From a bacterium (lineage in GTDB: Bacteria > Patescibacteriota > JABMPQ01 > JAQVVF01), in contig JAUWOX010000020.1 of NCBI GenBank assembly GCA_030611905.1, positions 1-12,200 on the forward strand: a DNA stretch of 12,200 bases, read 5' to 3'. The stretch's first letter is position 1; every line of letters starts with the position of its first letter. This document shows, in pieces, positions 6,696 to 10,812 of this stretch. A program made the position numbers and the translations under genes. The notes under the pieces were generated by a model. The model did not search any database and was not told the DNA's origin. It saw nothing but the letters and a program-made list of their open reading frames with translations.

Positions 6696-6881
6696 TTAGG
6701 CTTGGTTATTTTTTAACCAAACTTCAGTAATTTTACCTTGTTTTGCTTGCTTTATAAGATGAATAATTGGAAAAAGCTGAATTGATAATGCTCTACCTGC
6801 TCCTCCGTGGATACTGCTAGTTAAGTCTTTAATCACCCATTCAGCTCCAGCAATAAAGTCGTTAAGTTCTTTATCGTTCAT
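6696..6881 (-). CDS. Small hypothetical protein, 61 residues
   Basis: Helical and mostly neutral protein, MNDKELNDFIAGAEWVIKDL then IHGGAGRALSIQLFPIIHLI. The Gly-Gly-Ala stretch between two amphipathic helices may be a hinge. The ATG has TTTAGAAAGGAAATT upstream, the cassette shared by the block, and overlaps the preceding stop by four bases (ATGA). No family recognised. Confidence 0.65.
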   Translation of the reverse strand: MNDKELNDFIAGAEWVIKDLTSSIHGGAGRALSIQLFPIIHLIKQAKQGKITEVWLKNNQA

Positions 6882-7144
6882 AATTTCCTTTCTAAATCTT
6901 CTTTACACTGTCTATAACCTGTTTGCCATCCTTCCTCTCTTTCTCTTTTTAGTTCTTGGGAGCAATATCTTTTATACCAAGATAAAACTTCCCTAAAAAG
7001 CTCATCATCGTCTTTAATATTGCTAAACAACTTAAATAATTCTTCGTCTTTCTTTTCCCTATCTTCTAAATACTTAGCTAATGTGTTACAAAGTATCGGT
7101 ATACCACAATCCTTTTCACATGGCCCAGTATGTTTAAAGCTCAT
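6878..7144 (-). CDS. Small charged protein with Cys cluster, 88 residues
   Basis: The N-terminus FKHTGPCEKDCGIPILC has one His and three Cys that could bind a metal. The rest is a charged helical region (EDREKKDEELFKLFSNIKDDDEL; KREREEGWQTGYRQCKEDL). The start is supported by GAATAGAAAGGAAACT. A 51-bp internal part (7057-7107, coding GIPILCNTLAKYLEDR) is repeated exactly at 7645-7695 in the mosaic upstream. It overlaps the next gene by four bases. Confidence 0.7.
   Translation of the reverse strand: MSFKHTGPCEKDCGIPILCNTLAKYLEDREKKDEELFKLFSNIKDDDELFREVLSWYKRYCSQELKREREEGWQTGYRQCKEDLERKL
7057..7107 (-). repeat. Source copy of a 51-bp repeat
   Basis: Identical over 51 bases to 7645-7695. Here it is inside an intact gene and keeps the reading frame, so this is taken as the original. 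Confidence 0.85.
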
Positions 7145-7196
7145 AGTTTCCTTTCTATTCTTAAACTTCTATAAATTGCCCTGTGCTTTTTTTAAG

Positions 7197-7394
7197 TTAA
7201 GAGGTAAATCGTTTAGTTTTTTTCTCGGTAAAATGAACATACCTTTTGAAAAAATCAAGAGCTTGCCATTCATATTCTTTACTTGGCTCACAACCACTAC
7301 TAGCATTAACAAACTCATAAAACCATTCCTTGAAAAACTGAAATAACCACTTGTGAGATTTAGAAAGTTCAGTTATCATTTTTTCTCTTTCCAT
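7197..7394 (-). CDS. Small aromatic-rich protein, 65 residues
   Basis: Protein MEREKMITELSKSHKWLFQF..., rich in Phe, Trp and Tyr (FKEWFYEFVNAS; EYEWQALDFFKRYVHF), probably a compact helical fold. The ATG has a perfect AAAGGAGG with five-base spacing. It is the first gene of the small-gene block after the bidirectional terminator at 7511-7548, so a promoter must lie in 7400-7500, though no canonical pair with 16-18 spacing is evident. Its ribosome site and first codons are repeated at 7795-7827. Confidence 0.7.
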   Translation of the reverse strand: MEREKMITELSKSHKWLFQFFKEWFYEFVNASSGCEPSKEYEWQALDFFKRYVHFTEKKTKRFTS

Positions 7395-7416
7395 AATTCC
7401 TCCTTTCTATTCTTTA
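7384..7416 (-). repeat. Source copy of a 33-bp repeat (RBS and start)
   Basis: Identical to 7795-7827. It covers the Shine-Dalgarno, the ATG and the first codons (M-E-R) of the 65-residue gene. Confidence 0.85.
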
Positions 7417-7510
7417 TCAGTTATTGAATGGCTCTTGAATTTTAGGCCTGTATCCCTTATAATAAAGTTACTCTTTGCTTCTAATTTAAGAGTGTCAAAC
7501 ATCGTTTTAC

Positions 7511-7548
7511 AAAAAGACCCTTAGGCTTTAATCGCAAGGGTCTTTTTT
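7511..7548. terminator. Bidirectional intrinsic terminator
   Basis: A perfect 12-bp stem (AAAAAGACCCTT at 7511-7522 with AAGGGTCTTTTT at 7536-7547) and a 13-base loop. It ends in a T-run on the plus strand and, read on the minus strand, in TTTTT after the GC stem as well. For the minus-strand genes it closes the RlpA-to-DUF1660 transcript and separates it from the small-gene block. Confidence 0.85.
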
Positions 7549-7554
7549 ATGAAC

Positions 7555-7578
7555 AAACAATAATAATTTTTATTGTTT
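7555..7578. repeat. AT-rich 9-bp inverted repeat
   Basis: AAACAATAA (7555-7563) and TTATTGTTT (7570-7578) flank six bases, adjoining the bidirectional terminator. It may be part of the termination region or a protein-binding dyad. Confidence 0.5.
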
Positions 7579-7644
7579 TGTTTTACATATTTTTTATCTT
7601 GTCGGTATTTTCTAAGACCTTATTTTCTTTTTACCTGCTTACTA

Positions 7645-7695
7645 CCCTATCTTCTAAATACTTAGCTAATGTGTTACAAAGTATCGGTATACCAC
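7645..7695 (-). repeat. Displaced copy of the 51-bp repeat
   Basis: Exact duplicate of 7057-7107 in the same orientation about 590 bases upstream in transcription terms. It carries part of a coding segment without the rest of the gene. Confidence 0.85.
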
Positions 7696-7783
7696 TGCGA
7701 TACGGAGATTGCCTTCCGTTTGCCATCATGTCGCAGTGGTCGCTATCCGAAAGGGTGGTGGGCAGTTTCCGCAAGGGCTGTCG
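7692..7783. mobile_element. Candidate small inserted element with hairpin
   Basis: About 92 bases, clearly less AT-rich than the surroundings, lie between 11-bp direct repeats (GTATCGGTATA). A 10-bp perfect inverted repeat (ACCACTGCGA / TCGCAGTGGT, 7691-7700 and 7731-7740) encloses a smaller ACGGA/TCCGT hairpin. The repeats could be a target-site duplication, but the first four bases also match the 88-residue gene, so slippage or template switching is equally possible. No terminal inverted repeats of a known insertion family are visible. Confidence 0.4.
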
Positions 7784-7794
7784 GTATCGGTATA

Positions 7795-7827
7795 TCTCTT
7801 TCCATAATTCCTCCTTTCTATTCTTTA
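7795..7827 (-). repeat. Displaced copy of the 33-bp repeat
   Basis: Exact duplicate of 7384-7416, carrying a complete AAAGGAGG ribosome site and ATG that now leads only into the broken mini-gene. Confidence 0.85.
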
Positions 7828-7833
7828 CTTGGT

Positions 7834-7864
7834 GCTAGGGCTGACTGGGAAGGTGAACCCTAGC
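7834..7864. other. Hairpin GCTAGGG/CCCTAGC between genes
   Basis: A perfect 7-bp stem with a 17-base loop lies between the stop of the DUF1660-like gene (7872) and the mosaic region. No T-tract follows on either strand, so it is not a standard terminator; a 3' mRNA structure or processing site is possible. Confidence 0.5.
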
Positions 7865-7871
7865 TAATTTC

Positions 7872-8021
7872 TTAAAACCAAGCTCCTGTACTATCCTGCA
7901 TAACTTCTTTTCCACAATACTTACAAATCCCGTGATTGCTACATCCATCATTCTCTGTAATTTTATCAACTCTATGCCATTTGAGATATTTACATAACAA
8001 AAATCCTATTTTTTCAATCAC
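7872..8021 (-). CDS. DUF1660-like zinc protein, GTG start, 49 residues
   Basis: Read by eye: a GTG at 8021 with AGAAAGGTGG upstream, ending TAA at 7872. The product begins MIEKIGFLLCKYLKWHRVDK and ends with HGICKYCGKEVMQDSTGAWF. The 'C-K-x-[HW].. ...CKxCGKE...DS.G.WF' ending is common in small phage zinc proteins of DUF1660 type, with Cys10 and the His near residue 16 as the first ligand pair and CKYC as the second. It follows the 24-residue peptide gene with a short overlap (8014-8021). Function unknown. The conserved ending gives good confidence in frame and start. Confidence 0.7.
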   Translation of the reverse strand: MIEKIGFLLCKYLKWHRVDKITENDGCSNHGICKYCGKEVMQDSTGAWF

Positions 8022-8088
8022 ATTTCACCACCTTTCTATAAATCCAAACTAATATTGCTACTAATGGTTCTAAGAGTTCCCAGATCAT
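8014..8088 (-). CDS. Membrane micropeptide, 24 residues
   Basis: The ATG at 8088 overlaps the stop of the previous gene (ATGA). The peptide MIWELLEPLVAILVWIYRKV is a single hydrophobic segment with a basic end. The four-base overlap and the following gene's overlap with its end support translation. It may act with the preceding two-helix peptide at the membrane; a holin or antiholin part is a guess. Confidence 0.4.
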   Translation of the reverse strand: MIWELLEPLVAILVWIYRKVVKCD

Positions 8089-8204
8089 AATTCATCACTA
8101 ATAAGATATATAATTAACATTATCAAGCCAAGCGGTTTCCAAATCAAGGTAAGCCATATCCCAAAAAATATACAATAAAATCCAAGCCTATTTTTGTCAC
8201 TCAT
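8085..8204 (-). CDS. Small membrane protein, 39 residues, holin-like candidate
   Basis: The ATG at 8204 overlaps the preceding TGA by four bases. The protein has a short charged N-terminus (MSDKNR) and two hydrophobic stretches, LGFYCIFFGIWLTLIW and LGLIMLIIYLI, separated by KP, ending in acidic DEL. Two close membrane segments in a tiny protein beside an RlpA-like cell-wall protein fit a holin or membrane accessory role, but size and topology are the only evidence. Coupled by overlaps with both neighbours. Confidence 0.5.
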   Translation of the reverse strand: MSDKNRLGFYCIFFGIWLTLIWKPLGLIMLIIYLISDEL

Positions 8205-8320
8205 AATTCTACAAGTTCCTTAAGGGCTTTCCGCATTTTCAAAGTTAGCTTGCCTTCAACAATAATAAAAATAAAATTATCATGAGTTTTTATGATTTTG
8301 ATTTTGACAGTTTCACTCAT
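8201..8320 (-). CDS. Small hypothetical protein, 39 residues
   Basis: The ATG at 8320 overlaps the RlpA-like stop (AATGA), with GAGAGGATAAA in front. The product starts MSETVKIKIIKTHDNFIFII and ends VEGKLTLKMRKALKELVEL: probably two or three strands and a C-terminal helix. It lies between RlpA and the membrane peptides and ends with another ATGA overlap, so the four genes form one tightly coupled unit. No family recognised. Confidence 0.6.
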   Translation of the reverse strand: MSETVKIKIIKTHDNFIFIIVEGKLTLKMRKALKELVEL

Positions 8321-8772
8321 TTTATCCTCTCTATCTGCACTCGTAATAATCCCTTTTCCGTCCCGGCAAGCACCAGAAATGCCTTCTTAGCCAAATCCAG
8401 ACTTCTACCATATTTATCTTTGAACGAACCCCTGTCCGTGCATCTGACAACCACCGACTTGCCTTTGAAAGAAACTCTAAGATAATCGCCAAGCTGATAG
8501 CGATCGGAACAAGCACAAGTAAGAGCATTTTCATCAAAAGGCTCACCATTAGCCATGATGCACGCCGGGTTAAATTTTTCGCAATACTCTTGACCATACC
8601 AACTGACTTCCTCATACCAAGATACTCTGGTAGGTGTTGGCGAACTAGTGGGTGACGGAGTTGATTTTGGGATCGGGCTGATAATTTCATGATCTTTATT
8701 TCCTTCATGTTTTACTCCGATACTTAATCCTATTATTAATCCTATACTTATTCCGAGCAGGTATTTTTTCAT
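8317..8772 (-). CDS. RlpA-like secreted double-psi beta-barrel protein
   Basis: 151 residues. An N-terminal signal or anchor (KK then LLGISIGLIIGLSIGV, 4-20), a Pro/Ser/Thr linker (about 33-49), then a DPBB domain (51-148) with SWYG (57-60), ANGEPFD (74-80), ALT (83-85) and CTDRGSF (111-117), the hallmarks of RlpA lytic transglycosylase-like proteins that act on peptidoglycan outside the membrane. The Asp of DRG is kept; the His that follows ALTAA in typical RlpA is replaced by Cys88. Five cysteines (64, 71, 86, 88, 111) suggest disulfides. It may be a lysis enzyme, an entry-related wall enzyme or a non-catalytic binder. The ATG lies three bases after the HTH gene stop and has no ribosome site, so it is translationally coupled. 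Confidence 0.85.
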   Translation of the reverse strand: MKKYLLGISIGLIIGLSIGVKHEGNKDHEIISPIPKSTPSPTSSPTPTRVSWYEEVSWYGQEYCEKFNPACIMANGEPFDENALTCACSDRYQLGDYLRVSFKGKSVVVRCTDRGSFKDKYGRSLDLAKKAFLVLAGTEKGLLRVQIERIK

Positions 8773-8775
8773 TAC

Positions 8776-8958
8776 TTAAGAAGCGATTATATTTAACTTT
8801 TTCAAATCCTCAATAACTTCCATTAATTTAAACATCCGGTAATTATTCTTAGGATTTCTTTTGCAACGAATTTCGCCTTTATCAGCGTATGCTTTTAAAG
8901 TTTTAATTGGCACGCTGGTCATCTGAAATATTTGGTTTACCGTCATTAATTTTATCAT
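8776..8958 (-). CDS. Excisionase/MerR-type HTH protein
   Basis: 60 residues. MTVNQIFQMTSVPIKTLKAYADKGEI is a winged-helix HTH of the excisionase/AlpA/MerR N-terminal type: helix, turn, recognition helix ending in a Tyr where Trp is common, then 'xxGEIxxxR' leading to the wing (NPKNNYRMF) and a last helix (LMEVIEDLKKL). There is no effector domain, so it could be a recombination directionality factor or a small repressor or activator. No integrase is present in the window. Its ATG sits seven bases after the -10 of its promoter, implying a leaderless message. It is followed at once by the RlpA gene, so regulator and cell-wall gene share a transcript. Confidence 0.75.
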   Translation of the reverse strand: MIKLMTVNQIFQMTSVPIKTLKAYADKGEIRCKRNPKNNYRMFKLMEVIEDLKKLNIIAS

Positions 8959-8964
8959 GTTCTA

Positions 8965-8994
8965 ATCCTATCACCACCTAACCAAACTTGTCAA
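8965..8994 (-). promoter_or_regulatory. HTH-rlpA promoter, leaderless
   Basis: -35 TTGACA (8989-8994), 18-base spacer, and an extended -10 TGATAGGAT with hexamer 8965-8970. The seventh base downstream is the A of the ATG at 8958. The block TTGACAAG, twelve bases, GTGATAGG is shared with the promoter at 10313-10342, so the same regulator may act on both. Confidence 0.65.
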
Positions 8995-8997
8995 GTC

Positions 8998-9261
8998 TTA
9001 AAATAACCTTGTCTGCCCGGTTGGCTTCCACTCATAATAATACAAAGTGTATTTCTTGCCATAATACAAAGTGTATTTCTTGCCCCGGCCGTATTTATCC
9101 TCAAAATCAATCTCATGCAAAGCTTCTTTTTTAACTACCTGCATAAAATCTTCCCCATGCTTTATTAACGCGTGTCCTTCGTTAAACTTCTGACCCGGGA
9201 TAGCAACTAAAGTTTTTCCTTTAAACTCTGCTTTGATCCAACTGCCAACGTTTTTCAGCAA
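8998..9261 (-). CDS. Hypothetical protein, 87 residues, internal duplication
   Basis: The protein starts LLKNVGSWIKAEFKGKTLVA; a beta-rich middle (GHALIKHGEDFMQVVKK; HEIDFEDKYGRG) leads to a doubled GKKYTLYY and the ending YEWKPTGQTRLF. The doubled octapeptide comes from an exact 24-bp tandem repeat, which keeps the frame. The start is uncertain: a TTG at 9261 with GGAG eight bases upstream is the only plausible codon after an in-frame TAG, and it overlaps the zinc gene by 41 bases. No family recognised; the position after the SSB-like gene suggests DNA metabolism. Confidence 0.6.
   Translation of the reverse strand: MLKNVGSWIKAEFKGKTLVAIPGQKFNEGHALIKHGEDFMQVVKKEALHEIDFEDKYGRGKKYTLYYGKKYTLYYYEWKPTGQTRLF
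9037..9084 (-). repeat. 24-bp perfect tandem duplication
   Basis: Positions 9037-9060 and 9061-9084 are identical and in frame, adding eight residues (KKYTLYYG period) to the protein. Complete identity points to a recent event or a slippage-prone site. Confidence 0.9.
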
Positions 9262-9403
9262 TCCTTTTTCTCCATTGCCTTCTAAATTCTATCCTGCACT
9301 GTACATCGCGACACTCATCACAAGTCTGTCCTAGTCTCGGATAACGCATTACTCTCCATTCTTCATTGCAAGTCATTCTTTTATGACATATTTTGCATTT
9401 CAT
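9221..9403 (-). CDS. Four-Cys zinc protein, 60 residues
   Basis: Start chosen at 9403, where AGGAAGGAG lies seven bases upstream; a start at 9439 would run back through a strong hairpin. The protein reads MKCKICHKRMTCNEEW, then CDECRDVQCR, then a basic helix (RRQWRKRIAEKRW). CxxC plus CxxC about 30 residues apart gives a complete zinc ribbon, and the following Arg-rich helix suggests nucleic-acid binding. It follows the SSB-like gene and overlaps the next gene by 41 bases. No specific family recognised. Confidence 0.7.
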   Translation of the reverse strand: MKCKICHKRMTCNEEWRVMRYPRLGQTCDECRDVQCRIEFRRQWRKRIAEKRWQLDQSRV

Positions 9404-9420
9404 ATTTTTACTCCTTCCTA

Positions 9421-9450
9421 AGTGTTGTCTAGCGCACACTAAACAACACT
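9421..9450 (-). promoter_or_regulatory. 13-bp RNA hairpin abutting a ribosome site
   Basis: On the minus strand AGTGTTGTTTAGT and GCTAGACAACACT pair over 13 positions (two G-U) around a GUGC loop, with an outer 8-bp perfect repeat. It starts 8 bases after the stop of the SSB-like gene and ends directly before TAGGAAGGAG of the zinc gene. With no U-tract it is not a terminator; a translational operator or processing site is more likely. Confidence 0.6.
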
Positions 9451-9458
9451 CACAAGAC

Positions 9459-10247
9459 TTAAAAAGCCTTGTCGCTCTCTATTCCTTCTTCCTGTGGTAA
9501 AGGTATTTCTTCCTCTCTCTCTACAGTTTGCTCTGTTGATTTAGCAAAAATTAAAGAAGCGATTGTATCCTTGACGGTTTCTACATGATCCCTTAAGTAT
9601 TTAAAGAATTCCTCATCAACTACAACCATCGGCATCCCATTTTTATCTTCTAATATCTCAAACTTAATTATCCATGATTCGCCATAGGCGTGTTTAACCT
9701 TTTCAGTTGTCAATTTTACTTTTAAAGCAAACATTGGAACCGGGACTGGCCTTGCCTTTGTATACTTTGAAGCTTCTTTGCCAAACTCCCACATCGGAGA
9801 TAGTTTCAGACCTGTTAGATAAGTAATAAAAGGCTTAATTTCGCCGTTATTAACAATTACACCAGCCATCAGCTGATTAAAAACATCTTTCTTTCCCTGC
9901 ATCCCTTCTGCTCTAAATCCCCGGCTGATAGTTAAGATATGACATTCAATTTCCTTAAACTGTTCTCTTGCCGGCCGGTAAAAAAACCAACCATCTTTCG
10001 GATCGCTTCCGTCGGCTAATTTATTCTTAATGCTTTTGCCAACCGCATGAACTTTTAACAAAGGCAGTTCACCGACTAAGTTTTCCGCACCCACCTCGGC
10101 ATTTTCTTTATACATCTTAGTCAGTATCGGATTCTGCCGGACTGTCATCAAAGCATTTTCCGCCGCTTTTATTTTTCCTTTTTTTTCTTTCTCTACTTCT
10201 GCTTTTATCTCAGCCGCTTTTTTCATTAAATCATCTTTTCCGCTCAT
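9459..10247 (-). CDS. Probable phage single-strand DNA-binding protein
   Basis: 262 residues. A Lys/Glu-rich helical N-terminus (1-45), a beta-rich core (about 60-210: GELPLLKVHAVGKSIKNKL; GWFFYRPAREQFKEIECHIL; PFITYLTGLKLSPMWEFGKE; RPVPVPMFALKVKLTTEKV; GESWIIKFEIL) and an acidic tail (EEEIPLPQEEGIESDKAF). A beta-rich body followed by a flexible acidic tail ending in a bulky aromatic residue is how phage SSBs such as T7 gp2.5 and T4 gp32 are built, and the neighbouring replication-type genes fit. I also recall similar proteins from uncultured phages but cannot confirm this. The ATG at 10247 has GGGGGTGAATT upstream and lies within a 24-codon leader ORF. Confidence 0.5.
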   Translation of the reverse strand: MSGKDDLMKKAAEIKAEVEKEKKGKIKAAENALMTVRQNPILTKMYKENAEVGAENLVGELPLLKVHAVGKSIKNKLADGSDPKDGWFFYRPAREQFKEIECHILTISRGFRAEGMQGKKDVFNQLMAGVIVNNGEIKPFITYLTGLKLSPMWEFGKEASKYTKARPVPVPMFALKVKLTTEKVKHAYGESWIIKFEILEDKNGMPMVVVDEEFFKYLRDHVETVKDTIASLIFAKSTEQTVEREEEIPLPQEEGIESDKAF

Positions 10248-10305
10248 AATTCACCCCCTTCCGTTTTAAAGATTTTTGGAATTTATTTTTTTGAGGTTTG
10301 TTCAT
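10231..10305 (-). CDS. 24-codon leader ORF before the SSB-like gene
   Basis: ATG at 10305, TGA at 10231, in another frame from the SSB-like gene and overlapping its first 17 bases. The peptide MNKPQKNKFQKSLKRKGVNY is very basic. Its ATG lies eight bases after the -10 of the promoter, so it would be the leaderless first ORF of the transcript, and its translation would open or load ribosomes for the SSB-like start. It may be a regulatory leader peptide rather than a functional protein. Confidence 0.45.
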   Translation of the reverse strand: MNKPQKNKFQKSLKRKGVNYERKR

Positions 10306-10312
10306 CAAGAGT

Positions 10313-10342
10313 AACCTATCACAACTCACCCTGTCTTGTCAA
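10313..10342 (-). promoter_or_regulatory. SSB-operon promoter
   Basis: -35 TTGACA (10337-10342), 18-base spacer, extended -10 TGATAGGTT (hexamer 10313-10318, three of six). The -10 is weak, but the promoter shares TTGACAAG and GTGATAGG, at the same spacing, with the HTH-rlpA promoter, which supports it. The transcript start falls on or just before the ATG at 10305. Confidence 0.55.
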
Positions 10343-10380
10343 GAGGCAAAATGTCTTGTATTAATAGTCTTTTTTGTTTT

Positions 10381-10762
10381 TCATTTTATCTTCTTAACTA
10401 TTTCATCTAAATCTTTAACTTCTTCTTTCTCATTACTAGTTTCTGATTTCTTATTTCTTAGACTATCTGCAACCGCGAGATACCCTATTGATAGGGTATC
10501 TATACAGTATCGTTTAAAGTGTTCTTTTACTTTCTTTGGAATGATACTTAGCTCTCTCTGACAGGCTATTTCATTCTTTCCGCCTGTATAATTTTGATAT
10601 TTATTAACATTTACAAGATAAATCCATGCTTTATAGAAAAGAATTTTGCCATCTTTGGAAAACCGCTTTGAAAATTGGTCAATTTCTTTAATAGATAGTC
10701 CAGTAGATAATTGAATTAGTGTGTGTAGGTAGTCTTTCTTTGTTTTTCGGAGTTTCTTTCAT
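10381..10762 (-). pseudogene. Frameshifted, N-terminally truncated replication-type protein
   Basis: The frame 10381-10758 is open for 125 codons but has no ATG, GTG or TTG near its beginning. An ATG at 10762 (MKETPKNKE...) runs in the neighbouring frame and would join it after a one-base shift in an A-rich stretch. The product contains KILFYKAWIYLVNVNKYQNYTGGKNEIACQRELS in two stretches and then IPKKVKEHF, and ends in a charged tail. The 'gWiyixNxxky...kxE...rEl..IP..i' layout is one I associate with phage replication or DnaD-like winged-helix proteins, of which this would be the C-terminal half. Either a real indel has inactivated it, a sequencing error hides an intact gene, or the shift is programmed. 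Confidence 0.55.
10478..10501. repeat. 24-bp near-perfect palindrome inside the replication-type gene
   Basis: AGATACCCTAT and ATAGGGTATCT are perfect 11-bp arms around a 2-base centre. A dyad this long inside coding sequence is unlikely by chance and could be an operator, an origin-associated site or a recombinase site. In RNA it would form a strong hairpin. Confidence 0.7.
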
Positions 10763-10812
10763 TTCTTTTTAATTTCTTTTTCCTTATACTAAAGATCAGG
10801 AAAGGAAGCATC

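Larger units (their letters stand above)
7631..7805 (-). pseudogene. Mosaic mini-gene interrupted by a 103-bp unit
   Basis: The stretch starts with the copied ribosome site and ATG (7805, M-E-R) of the 65-residue gene and ends with the copied IPILCNTLAKYLEDR segment of the 88-residue gene, followed by VVSR and TAA at 7631. Between them lie about 92 unique, GC-richer bases flanked by 11-bp direct repeats (7681-7691 and 7784-7794). Removing one 103-bp unit restores an open 23-codon ORF beginning MERDIPILCNTLAKYLEDR. As it stands the first frame stops after 20 codons (7743), and a separate ATG at 7729 can reach the same 3' end (32 codons) without a ribosome site. I treat it as a broken chimeric gene; translational bypassing is a remote alternative. 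Confidence 0.6.

Noticed and set aside
7645..7827. CRISPR-like repeats
   Set aside because: Only two different repeats, each with a single distant partner in a gene; no regular spacer pattern.
7578..7863. Two plus-strand ORFs across the mosaic region
   Set aside because: They run through copied segments whose known coding sense is the minus strand, and neither has a ribosome site.
8331..8708. Minus-strand ORF of 125 codons overlapping the RlpA-like gene in another frame
   Set aside because: The RlpA frame has clear family motifs; the alternative is Arg/Leu/Ser-rich with no domain and no start signal.
9404..9439. Upstream start (9439) for the four-Cys zinc protein
   Set aside because: It would translate through the 13-bp hairpin, whereas the ATG at 9403 has an excellent ribosome site.
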